A stretch of 64,000 nt of DNA from Acidobacteria bacterium Ga0077534 (GCA_001464455.1 LNEI01000012.1:93192-157191), one strand, 5' to 3'. Numbered from the stretch's first letter, positions 1 to 8,619 are shown. The notes: generated by a model not told the origin, from the sequence alone. Numbers and translations are program-made.

Positions 1-309
1 AGAAGGATCGGCGTTCTGAACGATAAGATAACAGGCGTAGCGCGAAAGCCGGACGCTCTCGACCGGACGCTCGGCACCTGAGCCGATCTTGACCATATCG
101 AGGATATCCTCGAAATGGTCGGCTACCTCCTGGCCGCTGTTCAAAGCGCCTTCTCTTGCTTTGCCAATGACCGGCAAAAAGTGTCGGTACTCGGAATATT
201 CGAGCACCTTTGCAAGGTCTCTCGCACTCCAAAACTCATTGCCGGCGTCATCCGTCTGCTTGATTTGCTCAAAAACAGTCGGCGAATCGGTGGTCAGTTT
301 TTTGCTCAT
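1..309 (-). CDS. dinD: DNA-damage-inducible protein D (DinD) family, 5' part
   Basis: Reading the minus strand from the ATG at 309-307 gives 103 open codons that run off the window edge. The start MSKKLTTDSPTVFEQIKQ, followed by the segment EFWSARDLAKVLEYSEYRHF, closely matches the N-terminus of enterobacterial DinD as I recall it (WSARD..KVLGYSEYRHFLPV). Further on, SVRLSRYACYLIVQNADP fits the same fold, a Bro-N/KilA-N-like DNA-associated domain. In E. coli dinD is an SOS gene and its product inhibits RecA activities. Full-length homologues have about 270-290 residues, so roughly 60% is missing here. The gene is divergent from asnB. I see no clear Shine-Dalgarno or recognisable LexA box in the 266 bp between them, and nothing else there that looks like a gene. 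Confidence 0.85.
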   Translation of the reverse strand, partial: MSKKLTTDSPTVFEQIKQTDDAGNEFWSARDLAKVLEYSEYRHFLPVIGKAREGALNSGQEVADHFEDILDMVKIGSGAERPVESVRLSRYACYLIVQNADPS

Positions 310-575
310 TGGTTTTGGCCTCGAGCGCAGCGTTAGCGGTCTTTGCCTAGTTTAAGCATTTCGAAAAAAATCGCCAAGAGGGTATTCGGAACGTTCGCCA
401 CCAGGGCCGCAAAGATACCGCAGAGAGAAGAGGTGTCGAACGACCCGCCGATGCCGCGACGCGGGGCGCGAGAAAAACATGGAAAGATCCTGCTGAAAGC
501 TGTAATCTATTTGTGGCTCTCACGCCGCGAAAAAAGTCTTCGAAATCTCTCCAATTAACTCTTTCTATTCACGTT

Positions 576-2471
576 ATGTGTGGAATAAACGGCATTGCGT
601 ATTCCAAAAATTCGGGCAGGCTGGTTGACGAAGGTCGGCTCGTCGCGATGCGCGATGTTTTGCATCATCGGGGGCCCGATGACGGCGGGGTTTTTGTCGA
701 CGGCAATATCGGCCTCGGCCACCGGCGGCTGTCGATAGTCGACCCGCGACACGGCATCCAGCCGATGTTCAGCGGTGACAGGGCGTGTGCGATCGTCTAC
801 AACGGCGAAGTCTACAACCACGCCGACTATCGCGAAGATCTCGAGGCAAAGGGGTACAAGTTCCAGAACCGCAGCGACACCGAGACGATACTGCACCTGT
901 ACGAAGAATACGGCCGCGACTGCGTCGATCACCTACGTGGGATGTTCGCCTTTGCGATCTGGGACAAGCGGAAAAGCGAGCTTTTCATAGCCCGCGACCG
1001 GCTGGGCGTAAAGCCGCTTTATTATGTTCACGATGAGCAGGGCAATCTGTTTTTTGCGTCCGAGATAAAGGCTCTGCTTGAGGTTGGGGCGGTCAAGCCG
1101 CAGATCAATTTCAACGCCCTGCCCGATCAACTCGCCAATCACGGCACTTCGGGCGATGAGACGCTATATCTTGGCGTCAAACGACTTATGCCGGGCCACA
1201 CGATGGTTTGGAAAGACGGCAAGCTCGACGTTCGCGAGTTCTGGGATGTGAGTTTTGAGCCGAAACACGATCCGCGGAGCGACGCCGAATACATCGAAGA
1301 ATGGCGCGACCTTTTCCGCAAGTCGGTCGAGATGCGGCTGATGGCGGATGTGCCGTTGGGGATGTTCCTTTCGGGCGGTATCGATTCGTCGGCCATCGCG
1401 GCGATGATGTCGACGATGGTCAAGGAGCCGATCAAGACTTTTTCAGTCGGCTTCCGCGAACGCGAGGCGAACGAATTTGAATACTCGCGGCTCGTCAGCA
1501 AAACATTTGGCACCGATCACCACGAGATCACCATCACGCCGAAGCAGTTCTTCGACGAGCTCCCAAACCTCGTCTGGCACGAGGACGAGCCGATAGGGTT
1601 TATTGCTTCGGTGCCGCTATATTTCGTTTCAAAACTGGCTCAGGAACACGTTAAGGTGGTTCTCACCGGCGAAGGTGCCGACGAAACGCTCGCCGGTTAC
1701 GGACGCTACGCGAAGGCCCTAAAACTGCTCAGCTACGGCGAAAAATACGAGAGCGTAACGCCATCGTTTCTGAGAGATGCCGTCCGCGGCGGCGTCGCGA
1801 CCTTGCCGGGGATTTTGAATCGAAAGCTGAACCGGACGTTCCTTTCACGGGAATCCGATATCGAGAACCTTTTCTTCGACAACTTCGGAGTTTTCCCGAA
1901 ACGCATGCAGCGTGACCTTTTTTCACGAGCAACGAAAGAAAAGATCGCAGATCTCGACCCGTACACGCGTCAGAACGCCTGGCTCGAAAAATGCGACGCC
2001 GATGACGTGCTCGACAAACTGCTCTACGCCGACACGAAGACGTACCTTCACGAACTGCTGATGAAGCAGGACCAGATGTCTATGGCCGCGTCGATCGAGA
2101 GCCGCGTGCCGTTTCTCGATCATAAGCTGGTCGAGTTTTCCGCACGTATGCCGCGTGAGATGAAGCTTCGCGGCAACACGACGAAATGGATACTGCGCGA
2201 GGCGATGAAGGGAATCCTGCCGAACGAAATTCTTGATCGTGCGAAGATGGGCTTTCCTGTGCCGGTCGGGAACTGGTTTCGCGGCGAATTCAAGCACATA
2301 GTCGACGAATACGTCCTCGGAAAGCGAGCGACGGATCGCGGTATTTTCGACGCTGATAACGTAAGAAAGCTCGTCGCCGCTCACAATGCCGGCGAGAATC
2401 ACGACGAACGCATCTGGTCGCTCGTAAATTTCGAGATCTGGCAGCGGCGGTTTTTCGACGGCGAAGCGTAA
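576..2471 (+). CDS. asnB: Asparagine synthase (glutamine-hydrolysing)
   Basis: A 631-residue two-domain amidotransferase. The open frame begins upstream at 513, but the start is placed at 576 because class II glutaminases need Cys right after the initiator Met, and MCGING begins there. The N-terminal Ntn-hydrolase domain (about 1-200) shows LGHRRLSIVD, YNGEVYNH, RSDTETILHLYEEYG and RDRLGVKPLYY. The C-terminal synthetase domain carries the ATP-pyrophosphatase loop SGGIDSS at about 266-272 and the late segment ESRVPFLDH. The reaction is Asp + Gln + ATP to Asn + Glu + AMP + PPi in the cytoplasm. A glycosyltransferase starts 16 nt downstream and a methyltransferase overlaps that, so this copy may amidate a sugar or an exported glycan precursor instead of serving asparagine supply. 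That role is inferred from neighbours only. Confidence 0.92.
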   Translation: MCGINGIAYSKNSGRLVDEGRLVAMRDVLHHRGPDDGGVFVDGNIGLGHRRLSIVDPRHGIQPMFSGDRACAIVYNGEVYNHADYREDLEAKGYKFQNRSDTETILHLYEEYGRDCVDHLRGMFAFAIWDKRKSELFIARDRLGVKPLYYVHDEQGNLFFASEIKALLEVGAVKPQINFNALPDQLANHGTSGDETLYLGVKRLMPGHTMVWKDGKLDVREFWDVSFEPKHDPRSDAEYIEEWRDLFRKSVEMRLMADVPLGMFLSGGIDSSAIAAMMSTMVKEPIKTFSVGFREREANEFEYSRLVSKTFGTDHHEITITPKQFFDELPNLVWHEDEPIGFIASVPLYFVSKLAQEHVKVVLTGEGADETLAGYGRYAKALKLLSYGEKYESVTPSFLRDAVRGGVATLPGILNRKLNRTFLSRESDIENLFFDNFGVFPKRMQRDLFSRATKEKIADLDPYTRQNAWLEKCDADDVLDKLLYADTKTYLHELLMKQDQMSMAASIESRVPFLDHKLVEFSARMPREMKLRGNTTKWILREAMKGILPNEILDRAKMGFPVPVGNWFRGEFKHIVDEYVLGKRATDRGIFDADNVRKLVAAHNAGENHDERIWSLVNFEIWQRRFFDGEA

Positions 2472-2487
2472 GTAGGCGAACGGCCTC

Positions 2488-3696
2488 ATGAGAACAATGG
2501 CAGACACAGCAAAACCGAGAAAACCTGAACTGACCGCCCTACGCGGCCGGGACATTTTGTGTTTTTCGCACGACTGGACCGGCGATCCGCTCTCGAAAAC
2601 GCACTTGATGCGGGTCCTTTCGAAGGAGAACCGCATCCTTTGGATAAACGCGATCGCCAATCGGATGCCCACCACGTCGACCAAAGACCTGTCGCGTATC
2701 TATAAGAAACTAAAGGCATTTACCGAACCGATCCGCGAGGTCGAGCCGAACATTTTCCTGCTCAATCCGCTCGCGATCCCCGCATATGGAAACGCGACGA
2801 TCGTCAGCCTGAATCAGCGTTCGCTCGTTCGTCAGGTGAAGAAGGCGATGCGGAAGCTTGGTTTTTCTGATGTCGTCAACATGGTCTTCAATCCGGCCGC
2901 CGGCATGATCGCGGGTAAGCTCGGCGAGACGGAATTGATCTATTATTGCGTTGATGAATACACCGCCTTCACCGGCTCGTCGGCGCTCAAAGAGATCGAG
3001 GAAGACCTGTTTCGGCGTTCGGATCTGGTCGTTGTTTCGGCAGAAAAGCTTTACGAATCGAAGAATCACTTTAATCCGAACACGCACATCATCAGGCACG
3101 GCACGGACTGGCGACATTTTCGCACCGCTTTGAATGAAGCGACAAAGATCCCTGCCGATATCGCCGATCTTCCAAAGCCGATCATCGGTTTTCACGGACT
3201 GTTGGCGGATTGGGTAGATTTTGAGCTGATAAAGAAAACGGCAGAGCACTTCAAGGGCGGTTCGGTCGTTCTGATCGGCAAGATAGCGGTTGACGCGGAG
3301 CAAAAGGTTAAGGTCCTTAATGATGTGCCGAATGTTCACTTTCTCGGGCGCAAACCATACGCCGAACTGCCGGCGTACTGTAAAGCGTTCGATGTAGCGC
3401 TTAACCCGTTTATTATCAATGACCTAACGCTCGCGGCGAATCCGCTGAAGGTCCGCGAATATCTGGCCGCAGGCCTGCCCGTCGTCTCGACCGATATTCC
3501 GGAGTGCCGCGTTTTGCCCGATTGTCTGGTAGCCGAGAACCATTCGGACTTTATTGAAAAGGTCGAAGCCGCCCTCGCCTATCCAAAGCCCCGCGAGGCC
3601 GTCAGCGACGCGATCCGCCACGAAAGCTGGGAAGCGAAGGTGGATGAACTGCGAGAAATTCTAAACGCTTCGGCAAATGCGAAAGCCCGCGTGTGA
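2488..3696 (+). CDS. Glycosyltransferase, GT4-like (TuaH-like)
   Basis: A 402-residue protein with a two-Rossmann GT-B layout. The N-terminal half opens with DILCFSHDWTGDPLSKTHLM and carries YYCVDEYTAF and VVVSAEKLYE. The C-terminal half has IIGFHGLLADWVDFELI, VHFLGRKPYAELPAYCKAFD and LKVREYLAAGLPVVSTD, the usual nucleotide-sugar binding region (the EYLAAG Glu aligns with the E of the EX7E signature). Proteins of this type are often annotated as teichuronic-acid or exopolysaccharide glycosyltransferases. The donor and acceptor cannot be read from sequence. No signal peptide or membrane segment, so cytoplasmic. ATG at 2488 is used; a second in-frame ATG lies 9 nt later. It sits between asnB and an overlapping methyltransferase. 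Confidence 0.85.
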   Translation: MRTMADTAKPRKPELTALRGRDILCFSHDWTGDPLSKTHLMRVLSKENRILWINAIANRMPTTSTKDLSRIYKKLKAFTEPIREVEPNIFLLNPLAIPAYGNATIVSLNQRSLVRQVKKAMRKLGFSDVVNMVFNPAAGMIAGKLGETELIYYCVDEYTAFTGSSALKEIEEDLFRRSDLVVVSAEKLYESKNHFNPNTHIIRHGTDWRHFRTALNEATKIPADIADLPKPIIGFHGLLADWVDFELIKKTAEHFKGGSVVLIGKIAVDAEQKVKVLNDVPNVHFLGRKPYAELPAYCKAFDVALNPFIINDLTLAANPLKVREYLAAGLPVVSTDIPECRVLPDCLVAENHSDFIEKVEAALAYPKPREAVSDAIRHESWEAKVDELREILNASANAKARV

Positions 3697-4631
3697 ACGA
3701 GGGCGATACATTCAACGATGCGGATCACGCCCTTGCTAACGCGCGGGCTTTTGCAAGAACCATGAGTGCCACGATAACTAACGATATAAAAATAGCCGAA
3801 CAGCACAGCCGCGAGGTCGCGAGCGGTGAGCGTTTTGAGTTTGGCAGGAACTGGAGTGCTTTTCTAAGCGTCCTGAATGACGAACGGATCGATCTCGCCG
3901 TTGCGTCGCTAAAGGCGATGCTCGAGGTCGAGACGCTCGAAGGCAAGACGTTTCTCGACATCGGTTCGGGCAGCGGGCTGTTTTCGCTTGCAGCGAGAAA
4001 GCTTGGTGCGACGGTGCATTCATTCGATTTCGACAGCAATTCGTTTGCTTGTACTAAGGAGCTAAGAAACCGCTATTTCCCCGGCGATGGTAACTGGCGT
4101 GTCGAGCAAGGCTCGGCTCTCGATCCGGCTTATCTGGAAAGTCTTGGCAATTTCGATATTGTTTACTCGTGGGGTGTTCTGCATCATACCGGTCAGATGT
4201 GGCAGGCTCTCGAAAATGCCGTCATTCCTACCAAAGCAGGCGGCAAGCTTTTCATCGCGATCTACAACGACACCGGAAATCAGGCGAAACGCTGGCATTG
4301 GATAAAGAAGACGTATTGCGGCCTACCGGGATTTATAAAGACGCCATTTGCGATCGCGAGTATTCTTCCCGAAGAAGCAAAGAATCTCGTCGGTTCTCTC
4401 GTCCGGCTCAAACCGGGCGAATATATCCGCTCGTGGACAAACTACCAAACCAGCCGCGGCATGAACCGCTGGTACGACATCGTCGACTGGGTCGGCGGCT
4501 ATCCATACGAAGTCGCTTCCGTGGATGAGATATTCGAGTTTTATAAAGCCCGCGGGTTTAACCTAACGAAAGTTAAATCAGGCGGTGTTGGGCTTGGGTG
4601 TAATGAGTTTGTGTTTGAGAGAGATAGCTAA
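3693..4631 (+). CDS. SAM-dependent class I methyltransferase
   Basis: Up to 312 residues. The GTG start at 3693 overlaps the stop of the preceding glycosyltransferase (GTGA), which suggests translational coupling. An in-frame ATG at 3762 (MSATITNDIK) would give 289 residues and cannot be excluded. Motif I is FLDIGSGSGLFSLAARKLG, followed by an acidic FDFDS loop. A post-motif segment IVYSWGVLHHTGQMWQAL matches ubiquinone/small-molecule type methyltransferases. The C-terminal third (SWTNYQTSRGMNRWYDIVDW and ARGFNLTKVKSG) resembles methyltransferases of surface-glycan and glycolipid clusters. Substrate unknown. Its 3' end overlaps the convergent retropepsin gene by 4 nt. Confidence 0.85.
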   Translation: MNEGDTFNDADHALANARAFARTMSATITNDIKIAEQHSREVASGERFEFGRNWSAFLSVLNDERIDLAVASLKAMLEVETLEGKTFLDIGSGSGLFSLAARKLGATVHSFDFDSNSFACTKELRNRYFPGDGNWRVEQGSALDPAYLESLGNFDIVYSWGVLHHTGQMWQALENAVIPTKAGGKLFIAIYNDTGNQAKRWHWIKKTYCGLPGFIKTPFAIASILPEEAKNLVGSLVRLKPGEYIRSWTNYQTSRGMNRWYDIVDWVGGYPYEVASVDEIFEFYKARGFNLTKVKSGGVGLGCNEFVFERDS

Positions 4632-5011
4632 GTAACGTCGATTTCGCCGTTCTTAAGATCTATCACGAGCTTTTTGCCACGAAGAAAATCAAGACCCAGC
4701 AAGCCGTCGAGTCTGGAACTCGGCGGAAGATTGTGAAAAAGAACCGGGAAGGATCGCCGCTCGATACCAAGAGACACTAGCTTGTTTATCTTGCTGCGAG
4801 CGACAAACTCGGTTCCACTTGCTGTAACTATCTGAAAACGCCTGGGATTGCCGACCGGGTCATATCCAAGCTGTATAAGGCGACTTTGATTAATTGAAGT
4901 AACGGACGCCCCGGTATCTAAGGCCAGCGAAACGACCGTACTTCCCGACGGCCCATAAATTTCCGCCTTAACCAATATCAGGCTACGCTTAGGATCAAAG
5001 GAGAACTTCAC
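4628..5011 (-). CDS. Retropepsin-like aspartic protease, single domain
   Basis: A 127-residue protein. The catalytic motif ALDTGASVTSIN, a hydrophobic-hydrophobic-DTG(A/S), lies at about residues 29-40. The second conserved retropepsin patch, LDGLLGLDFL, is at about 100-109. The length equals one retropepsin domain, and enzymes of this kind work as homodimers that form the active site from two DTG loops. There is no signal peptide, so it is probably cytoplasmic. The start overlaps the stop of the upstream 82-residue gene by 4 nt (ATGA at 5011-5008), so the two are expected to be co-translated. The tail overlaps the convergent methyltransferase by 4 nt. The natural substrate is unknown. Confidence 0.8.
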   Translation of the reverse strand: MKFSFDPKRSLILVKAEIYGPSGSTVVSLALDTGASVTSINQSRLIQLGYDPVGNPRRFQIVTASGTEFVARSKINKLVSLGIERRSFPVLFHNLPPSSRLDGLLGLDFLRGKKLVIDLKNGEIDVT

Positions 5012-5256
5012 AGAACGAATTCTATTCCTTTTAAGGGTTTGCCTGTAAACACGACCGCAAGGCGCTTCGCACGAAAATCCAACGACTTTCGGTCAAATTC
5101 ATCGCGATCACGGCTGTGATAAAGAACGCGCCCACCTTTTACTTCAAGCTTTTCGTCGGTTTGCGGGTCCGCCAAAAGTACCCATTCTGATTCGTATCGA
5201 GAGTTGATCTCCGACATCGTCAACGGTTTCCCAAGATCGACTTTTTCCTTCTTCAT
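5008..5256 (-). CDS. Small protein paired with retropepsin, function unknown
   Basis: An 82-residue charged protein with no signal peptide or membrane segment. After LTMSEINSRYESEWVLLADP comes a mixed acidic/basic middle (YHSRDRDEFDRKSLDF) and a hydrophobic end (LAVVFTGKPLKGIEFVL). It overlaps the downstream retropepsin start in an ATGA arrangement, so it is the first gene of a two-gene operon. I do not recognise the family by name. The small charged first gene coupled to a small catalytic second gene resembles toxin-antitoxin or adaptor-protease layouts, but nothing in the sequence proves either. It lies just downstream, on the same strand, of the TPR kinase gene. Confidence 0.72.
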   Translation of the reverse strand: MKKEKVDLGKPLTMSEINSRYESEWVLLADPQTDEKLEVKGGRVLYHSRDRDEFDRKSLDFRAKRLAVVFTGKPLKGIEFVL

Positions 5257-5277
5257 ACGGCCATTCTAACACACCGA

Positions 5278-7713
5278 TCAATCCCCATTCTTCCCCAATT
5301 TTCCCATCATCTCGGCATACCTTGGGTCGCTGCGTAGGGAATCGAGATTTCTGTCGGTTTCGAAGTAGGGTTTGTTTTGGTTGCCAAGTTTGATGGCTTT
5401 GTTGATCCATTTGAAGGCGAGATCGGTTTCTCCGAGCAGGGCGTAGGTCGAGCCGACCCAGTAGGCCATGTCGTGATCGGCTCGTGAGAGAGCGAGCGCG
5501 TCGTCGGTGAGTTGGGCACGGGCCTCGTCGGGGCGGCCCGAGCCTGCGAGGATCTCGGCATAAAGCGGGCGAATGCCGTCCATTCTTGGATTTTCTTTCA
5601 AAACCTTGTCCATCATCGCGATCGCCTCGTCAGATTTTCCCTGGTAATAGAGAACGGCTGATCGAAAGATCTTGATCATCGGGTGATTCGGTTCCGACCT
5701 TTCGCCGCGGTCGAGGACCTCGTTGGCTTTGGCGTAATCCTTTTTATACAGATAGATGCGGGCGCTGTTGTAGGACGCGACGACGCGGGCGGCCGGGTCG
5801 AGGCGGGCGAGTTTCTCGTACGCTTTCAAAGCTTCGTCGTATTCGCCGTCGAGCCGATGCATCACTCCTTTTACAAAATACAAAGCGGCGTCATTTGGAA
5901 ACTGTTTTTGCAGGAGTTCGATCTCGCTCCGGGCTTTTTTCTTTTCGCCGCGGGCCATGTATATCATGACCATCAGCACGCGTGCCTCAACGACGTTTTG
6001 ATCGTAAAAAAATGCTTTGCTAAACGCGGCTTCGGCGTAGCTGTAATCTTCAGGCTCGCCGAGCCCCTTAAAGACTCGATTGGCGTAACACGCTCCGAGG
6101 CCGCTGTACGCTAGAGCAAAATGCGGGTCGAGTTCGATCGCCCGTCTGAAATTCGCCATTGCAGCGTCACAGTCTTCAATATCGATCGTTCGGAAGATAA
6201 ACCTTCCGAAGTTATCGCGGGCACGGAGATATTCTTCCCAGGCCTCTGCGTTGTCCGTTGCTCTACGCCCGAGTTTTTCTGCCTCGAGATCTGTCAATTC
6301 CAACCGCAGGCCTTCTAGGATCCGCTGTGCAATCCCGTCCTGAAGTGTCAGAATATCGGTTCCTTCCGCATCTATCCGGTCGCTCCAAAGGATATCGCCG
6401 GTCATAACATCAAGAAGCTGAGCGGTCACGCGTAGTTTGTCACCTGCCCGTAAAAAGCCGGCTGAAAGAACGGCGTGCACACGGAGTTCTTTACCCGCTT
6501 CGCGAGGATCGGCATTCTTTCCCTGATATTTTGCGATAACGGAACTTGGGCGCACGATTATCGACCGTATCTGCGCAAGCTCGGTTATAACCGCGTCTGC
6601 CAGGGCGAATTCGTAGAAACTCGATCCCGGATCCTGATTGAGATTCTGAAAGGGAAGTATCGCGACGCTTTTCTTTTCCGTGCCGGTCGCCGTCATCGAA
6701 ATGTCGGGCGTGTACGACGGCGTAACCTGGATCGATGGCGTTTGGCCGACAGACGTCGCCTCAGGAACTGATTTCCCGGTAAACCAGTTGAGCATCCGCT
6801 TTACGGCACTTCCGTCCGCGTAGCCAGGTGAGTATGTGTCGCCCGGCATGATCTGGGCACCCGCGATCTGCTGCAGCACTGCCCGCAGGTCGTCACGCAT
6901 GGCGGCTATCTTCTGATAGCGATCCTTTGGTTCCTTTGCGAGAGCCTTATCTACTATCTGCTGCAGCTGCGGCGGCAGCGGTTCTTTCCGCACGTCGACC
7001 AGCGGCTTCGGAGTACCGTATAAGACCTGATGTCGCACATCGACAACCGTTTTCCCCTGAAATGCCCAAATACCGGTCAGCATTTCGTATATCAGAACGC
7101 CGGTCGAGAAGATATCTGAACGATGGTCTGCCCGCTCGCCGCGAGCCTGTTCCGGTGCTGCGTAGGTTGCCGTTCCGTAGGGAATTCCCAGTTCGGTTAT
7201 CTCGTTCCTATCAAGCCCTTCGTTATTATCCGCATGTTCATCTTCCAGGAGTTTTGCCAGGCCGAAGTCGAGGATCTTGACCTGTCCTGATTCCGAAACC
7301 ATTATGTTTCCGGCCTTGATGTCACGATGGATGATGTTTTTGGAGTGGGCGTAGGCGAGAGCGTCCGTCACTTGGATCGCTATCGAAAGAGCACTTTTTA
7401 ATTCGAGAGGGCGGCCGGCGACGAGCTGGCGAACGTTCTTGCCCTCGACATACTGCATCGCAATGTAAAAGACGCCGTCTGCACTGGCAAAGTCGTAAAT
7501 GGTGCAGATATTGGGATGGTCGAGCTGTGAACAAAGCTGAGCTTCGCGTTCAAAACGCCTGAAATTCGCCGTTTTCTGGGTAAGTTCAGGAGGGAGAACT
7601 TTGATCACCGCCGTTCGGTTTAGCTTGGTGTCGAGTACCTTGTAAACGGTACCTTGCCCCCCTGAACCGATCTTTTCGAGGATCTTGTATTGGTTAATTT
7701 GCGAACCAATCAT
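5278..7713 (-). CDS. Ser/Thr protein kinase with TolB-like domain and TPR repeats
   Basis: An 811-residue protein from the ATG at 7713. The frame stays open upstream to 7848, but that extension is translated repeat DNA, so it is not included. Kinase domain about 1-270: glycine loop GSGGQGTVYK, lysine in AVIKVLPP, catalytic HRDIKAGN, DFGLAKLL and YAAPEQARGERADHRSD. A Pro/Thr-rich linker follows (about 290-350). Next is a domain starting KKSVAILPFQNLNQDPGSSF, like the TolB/FlgO-like modules seen in kinase and adenylate-cyclase fusions of soil bacteria. The C-terminal half (about 480-800) is TPR repeats (AIELDPHFALAYSGLGACYA, LARLDPAARVVASYNSARIY). No convincing transmembrane helix, so probably cytosolic. 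Target unknown. The gene start directly abuts an inverted-repeat element. Confidence 0.9.
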   Translation of the reverse strand: MIGSQINQYKILEKIGSGGQGTVYKVLDTKLNRTAVIKVLPPELTQKTANFRRFEREAQLCSQLDHPNICTIYDFASADGVFYIAMQYVEGKNVRQLVAGRPLELKSALSIAIQVTDALAYAHSKNIIHRDIKAGNIMVSESGQVKILDFGLAKLLEDEHADNNEGLDRNEITELGIPYGTATYAAPEQARGERADHRSDIFSTGVLIYEMLTGIWAFQGKTVVDVRHQVLYGTPKPLVDVRKEPLPPQLQQIVDKALAKEPKDRYQKIAAMRDDLRAVLQQIAGAQIMPGDTYSPGYADGSAVKRMLNWFTGKSVPEATSVGQTPSIQVTPSYTPDISMTATGTEKKSVAILPFQNLNQDPGSSFYEFALADAVITELAQIRSIIVRPSSVIAKYQGKNADPREAGKELRVHAVLSAGFLRAGDKLRVTAQLLDVMTGDILWSDRIDAEGTDILTLQDGIAQRILEGLRLELTDLEAEKLGRRATDNAEAWEEYLRARDNFGRFIFRTIDIEDCDAAMANFRRAIELDPHFALAYSGLGACYANRVFKGLGEPEDYSYAEAAFSKAFFYDQNVVEARVLMVMIYMARGEKKKARSEIELLQKQFPNDAALYFVKGVMHRLDGEYDEALKAYEKLARLDPAARVVASYNSARIYLYKKDYAKANEVLDRGERSEPNHPMIKIFRSAVLYYQGKSDEAIAMMDKVLKENPRMDGIRPLYAEILAGSGRPDEARAQLTDDALALSRADHDMAYWVGSTYALLGETDLAFKWINKAIKLGNQNKPYFETDRNLDSLRSDPRYAEMMGKLGKNGD

Positions 7714-7717
7714 AAGA

Positions 7718-7834
7718 ATTGCGGACTGCGGATCTCGGATTGCGGATTCTTCCCCGGCAATATCGAAATTCGTAATCCAACCTTTATACAGCGAATACGG
7801 CAAATCCGCAATCCGCACTCTAAAATCCGCAATC
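7718..7834. repeat. Inverted-repeat element with tandem words (kinase leader)
   Basis: Between the glutaredoxin stop and the kinase start. The left side holds tandem copies of a word like TGCGGATT. The right side holds the reverse complement (AATCCGCAATCCGC, AAAATCCGCAATC). GGATTGCGGATT at 7737-7748 is the exact reverse complement of AATCCGCAATCC at 7803-7814. On the minus strand the element ends about 5 nt before the kinase ATG and leaves no Shine-Dalgarno sequence. Confidence 0.8.
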
Positions 7835-7841
7835 AAAACGT

Positions 7842-7856
7842 CCGGCAAACTGCCGG
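7842..7856 (-). terminator. Weak hairpin after glutaredoxin gene
   Basis: CCGGCA-AAC-TGCCGG is a perfect six-pair stem with a three-base loop. On the minus strand it is followed by ACGTTTT, a weak U-tract. It could end the glutaredoxin transcript 20 nt after its stop codon, or it could be only part of the adjacent repeat. Confidence 0.3.
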
Positions 7857-7875
7857 CTCAATCAATGTGGACCGT

Positions 7876-8097
7876 TCAGCCACGCGGCGGGCTGCCCCAC
7901 CCTGATCCGATGTAAACGCCATTATCAACGATGCATGGAACCGTCGGGTCGCCCCCGGAAAACTGAAGCATTTCCCGTTGACGCTGTTTGTCGTTCTGAG
8001 CATCATAGTCGACAAAATCGACACCCGCCGAACGATAATGAGCCCGAGCCTTTTCGCAATACGGGCAACCGGGCTTTGAGTAAATGATCAGAGACAT
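7876..8097 (-). CDS. Glutaredoxin-like thiol oxidoreductase
   Basis: A 73-residue one-domain thioredoxin fold. It begins MSLIIYSKPGCPYCEKARAH with the dithiol active site CPYC at about 11-14. It continues with the cis-Pro region DPTVPCIVDNG and ends with GSGWGSPPRG. The GGW.(S/G)PPxG ending resembles the small glutaredoxin group that includes selenocysteine-containing members; here the active site is an ordinary Cys pair. It should reduce disulfides or deglutathionylate proteins in the cytoplasm. The downstream gene on the same strand is the TPR kinase, separated by a repeat element. The 176 bp upstream to the divergent 2Fe-2S gene presumably holds both promoters. Confidence 0.85.
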   Translation of the reverse strand: MSLIIYSKPGCPYCEKARAHYRSAGVDFVDYDAQNDKQRQREMLQFSGGDPTVPCIVDNGVYIGSGWGSPPRG

Positions 8098-8273
8098 AAT
8101 CTAAAATTCTTAATAACGGTAATGATACTCCGACCGCGATCACCCGACAACCGTTTCAAAGCAAAAAGAACAAAGCGGAAGAAAATTCATCATCATTTCG
8201 ATACAATCACATTCTGGTCGCGGCTACGACGTAGTTTACGCGATGTTCAGATCGATGATCGAAGAGAAAAAGA

Positions 8274-8564
8274 ATGAATATTGACGATATCAAGGATGTT
8301 TTTCAGCCGTATGAAAAGTTGATCGAGATAAAGATCCTCGGTGAAACACGGTTGGTCCCGGAAAACAATACGCTTTTGCGATGTTTCCAATATCTTTCGG
8401 TCGAGAGCATCTCGTTCGGTGATTTCTGCTGGAATGGCGACTGTCTAAATTGTCAGGTTTGGGTCAAGAATGGCGACAAGGAAAAAGCGGTGATCACCTG
8501 TCGAGCTAACGTCCAACCGGGTATGGAGATCGTACGGATGTCGGACGATATTGAGCTCATCTAA
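8274..8564 (+). CDS. 2Fe-2S ferredoxin-like protein
   Basis: A 96-residue protein with CWNGDCLNC followed about 16 residues later by a fourth Cys (ITCRANVQPG). This is the CX4CX2CXnC pattern of plant-type [2Fe-2S] ferredoxins and of the Fe-S subunit of succinate dehydrogenase-like enzymes. The preceding segment (RLVPENNTLLRCFQYL) resembles the start of the beta-grasp fold. No signal peptide. The partner reductase or oxidase cannot be told from its neighbours: a divergent glutaredoxin and a downstream TonB receptor with its own promoter-like sequence. Electron carrier is the safest reading. Confidence 0.82.
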   Translation: MNIDDIKDVFQPYEKLIEIKILGETRLVPENNTLLRCFQYLSVESISFGDFCWNGDCLNCQVWVKNGDKEKAVITCRANVQPGMEIVRMSDDIELI

Positions 8565-8591
8565 ATTTTTTTCGTGGAAACGTTTTCTTAA

Positions 8592-8619
8592 TTGCGTACG
8601 TTTAAGTTTCTGTTAAAAT
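8592..8619 (+). promoter_or_regulatory. Candidate sigma-70-type promoter for the TonB receptor
   Basis: TTGCGT (8592-8597), a 16-bp spacer and TAAAAT (8614-8619) lie about 45 nt upstream of the receptor ATG, in an AT-rich leader. Found by eye only. Confidence 0.4.

Noticed and set aside
343..558. Small plus-strand frame upstream of asnB
   Set aside because: Highly basic product, no ribosome site, and it overlaps the expected promoter region of asnB and dinD.
1923..2684. 253-codon minus-strand frame across the asnB end and the glycosyltransferase start
   Set aside because: Antisense to two conserved genes, without ribosome site or family features.
7714..7848. N-terminal extension of the TPR kinase
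   Set aside because: The DNA is a tandem-word inverted repeat; the kinase fold begins at the ATG at 7713.
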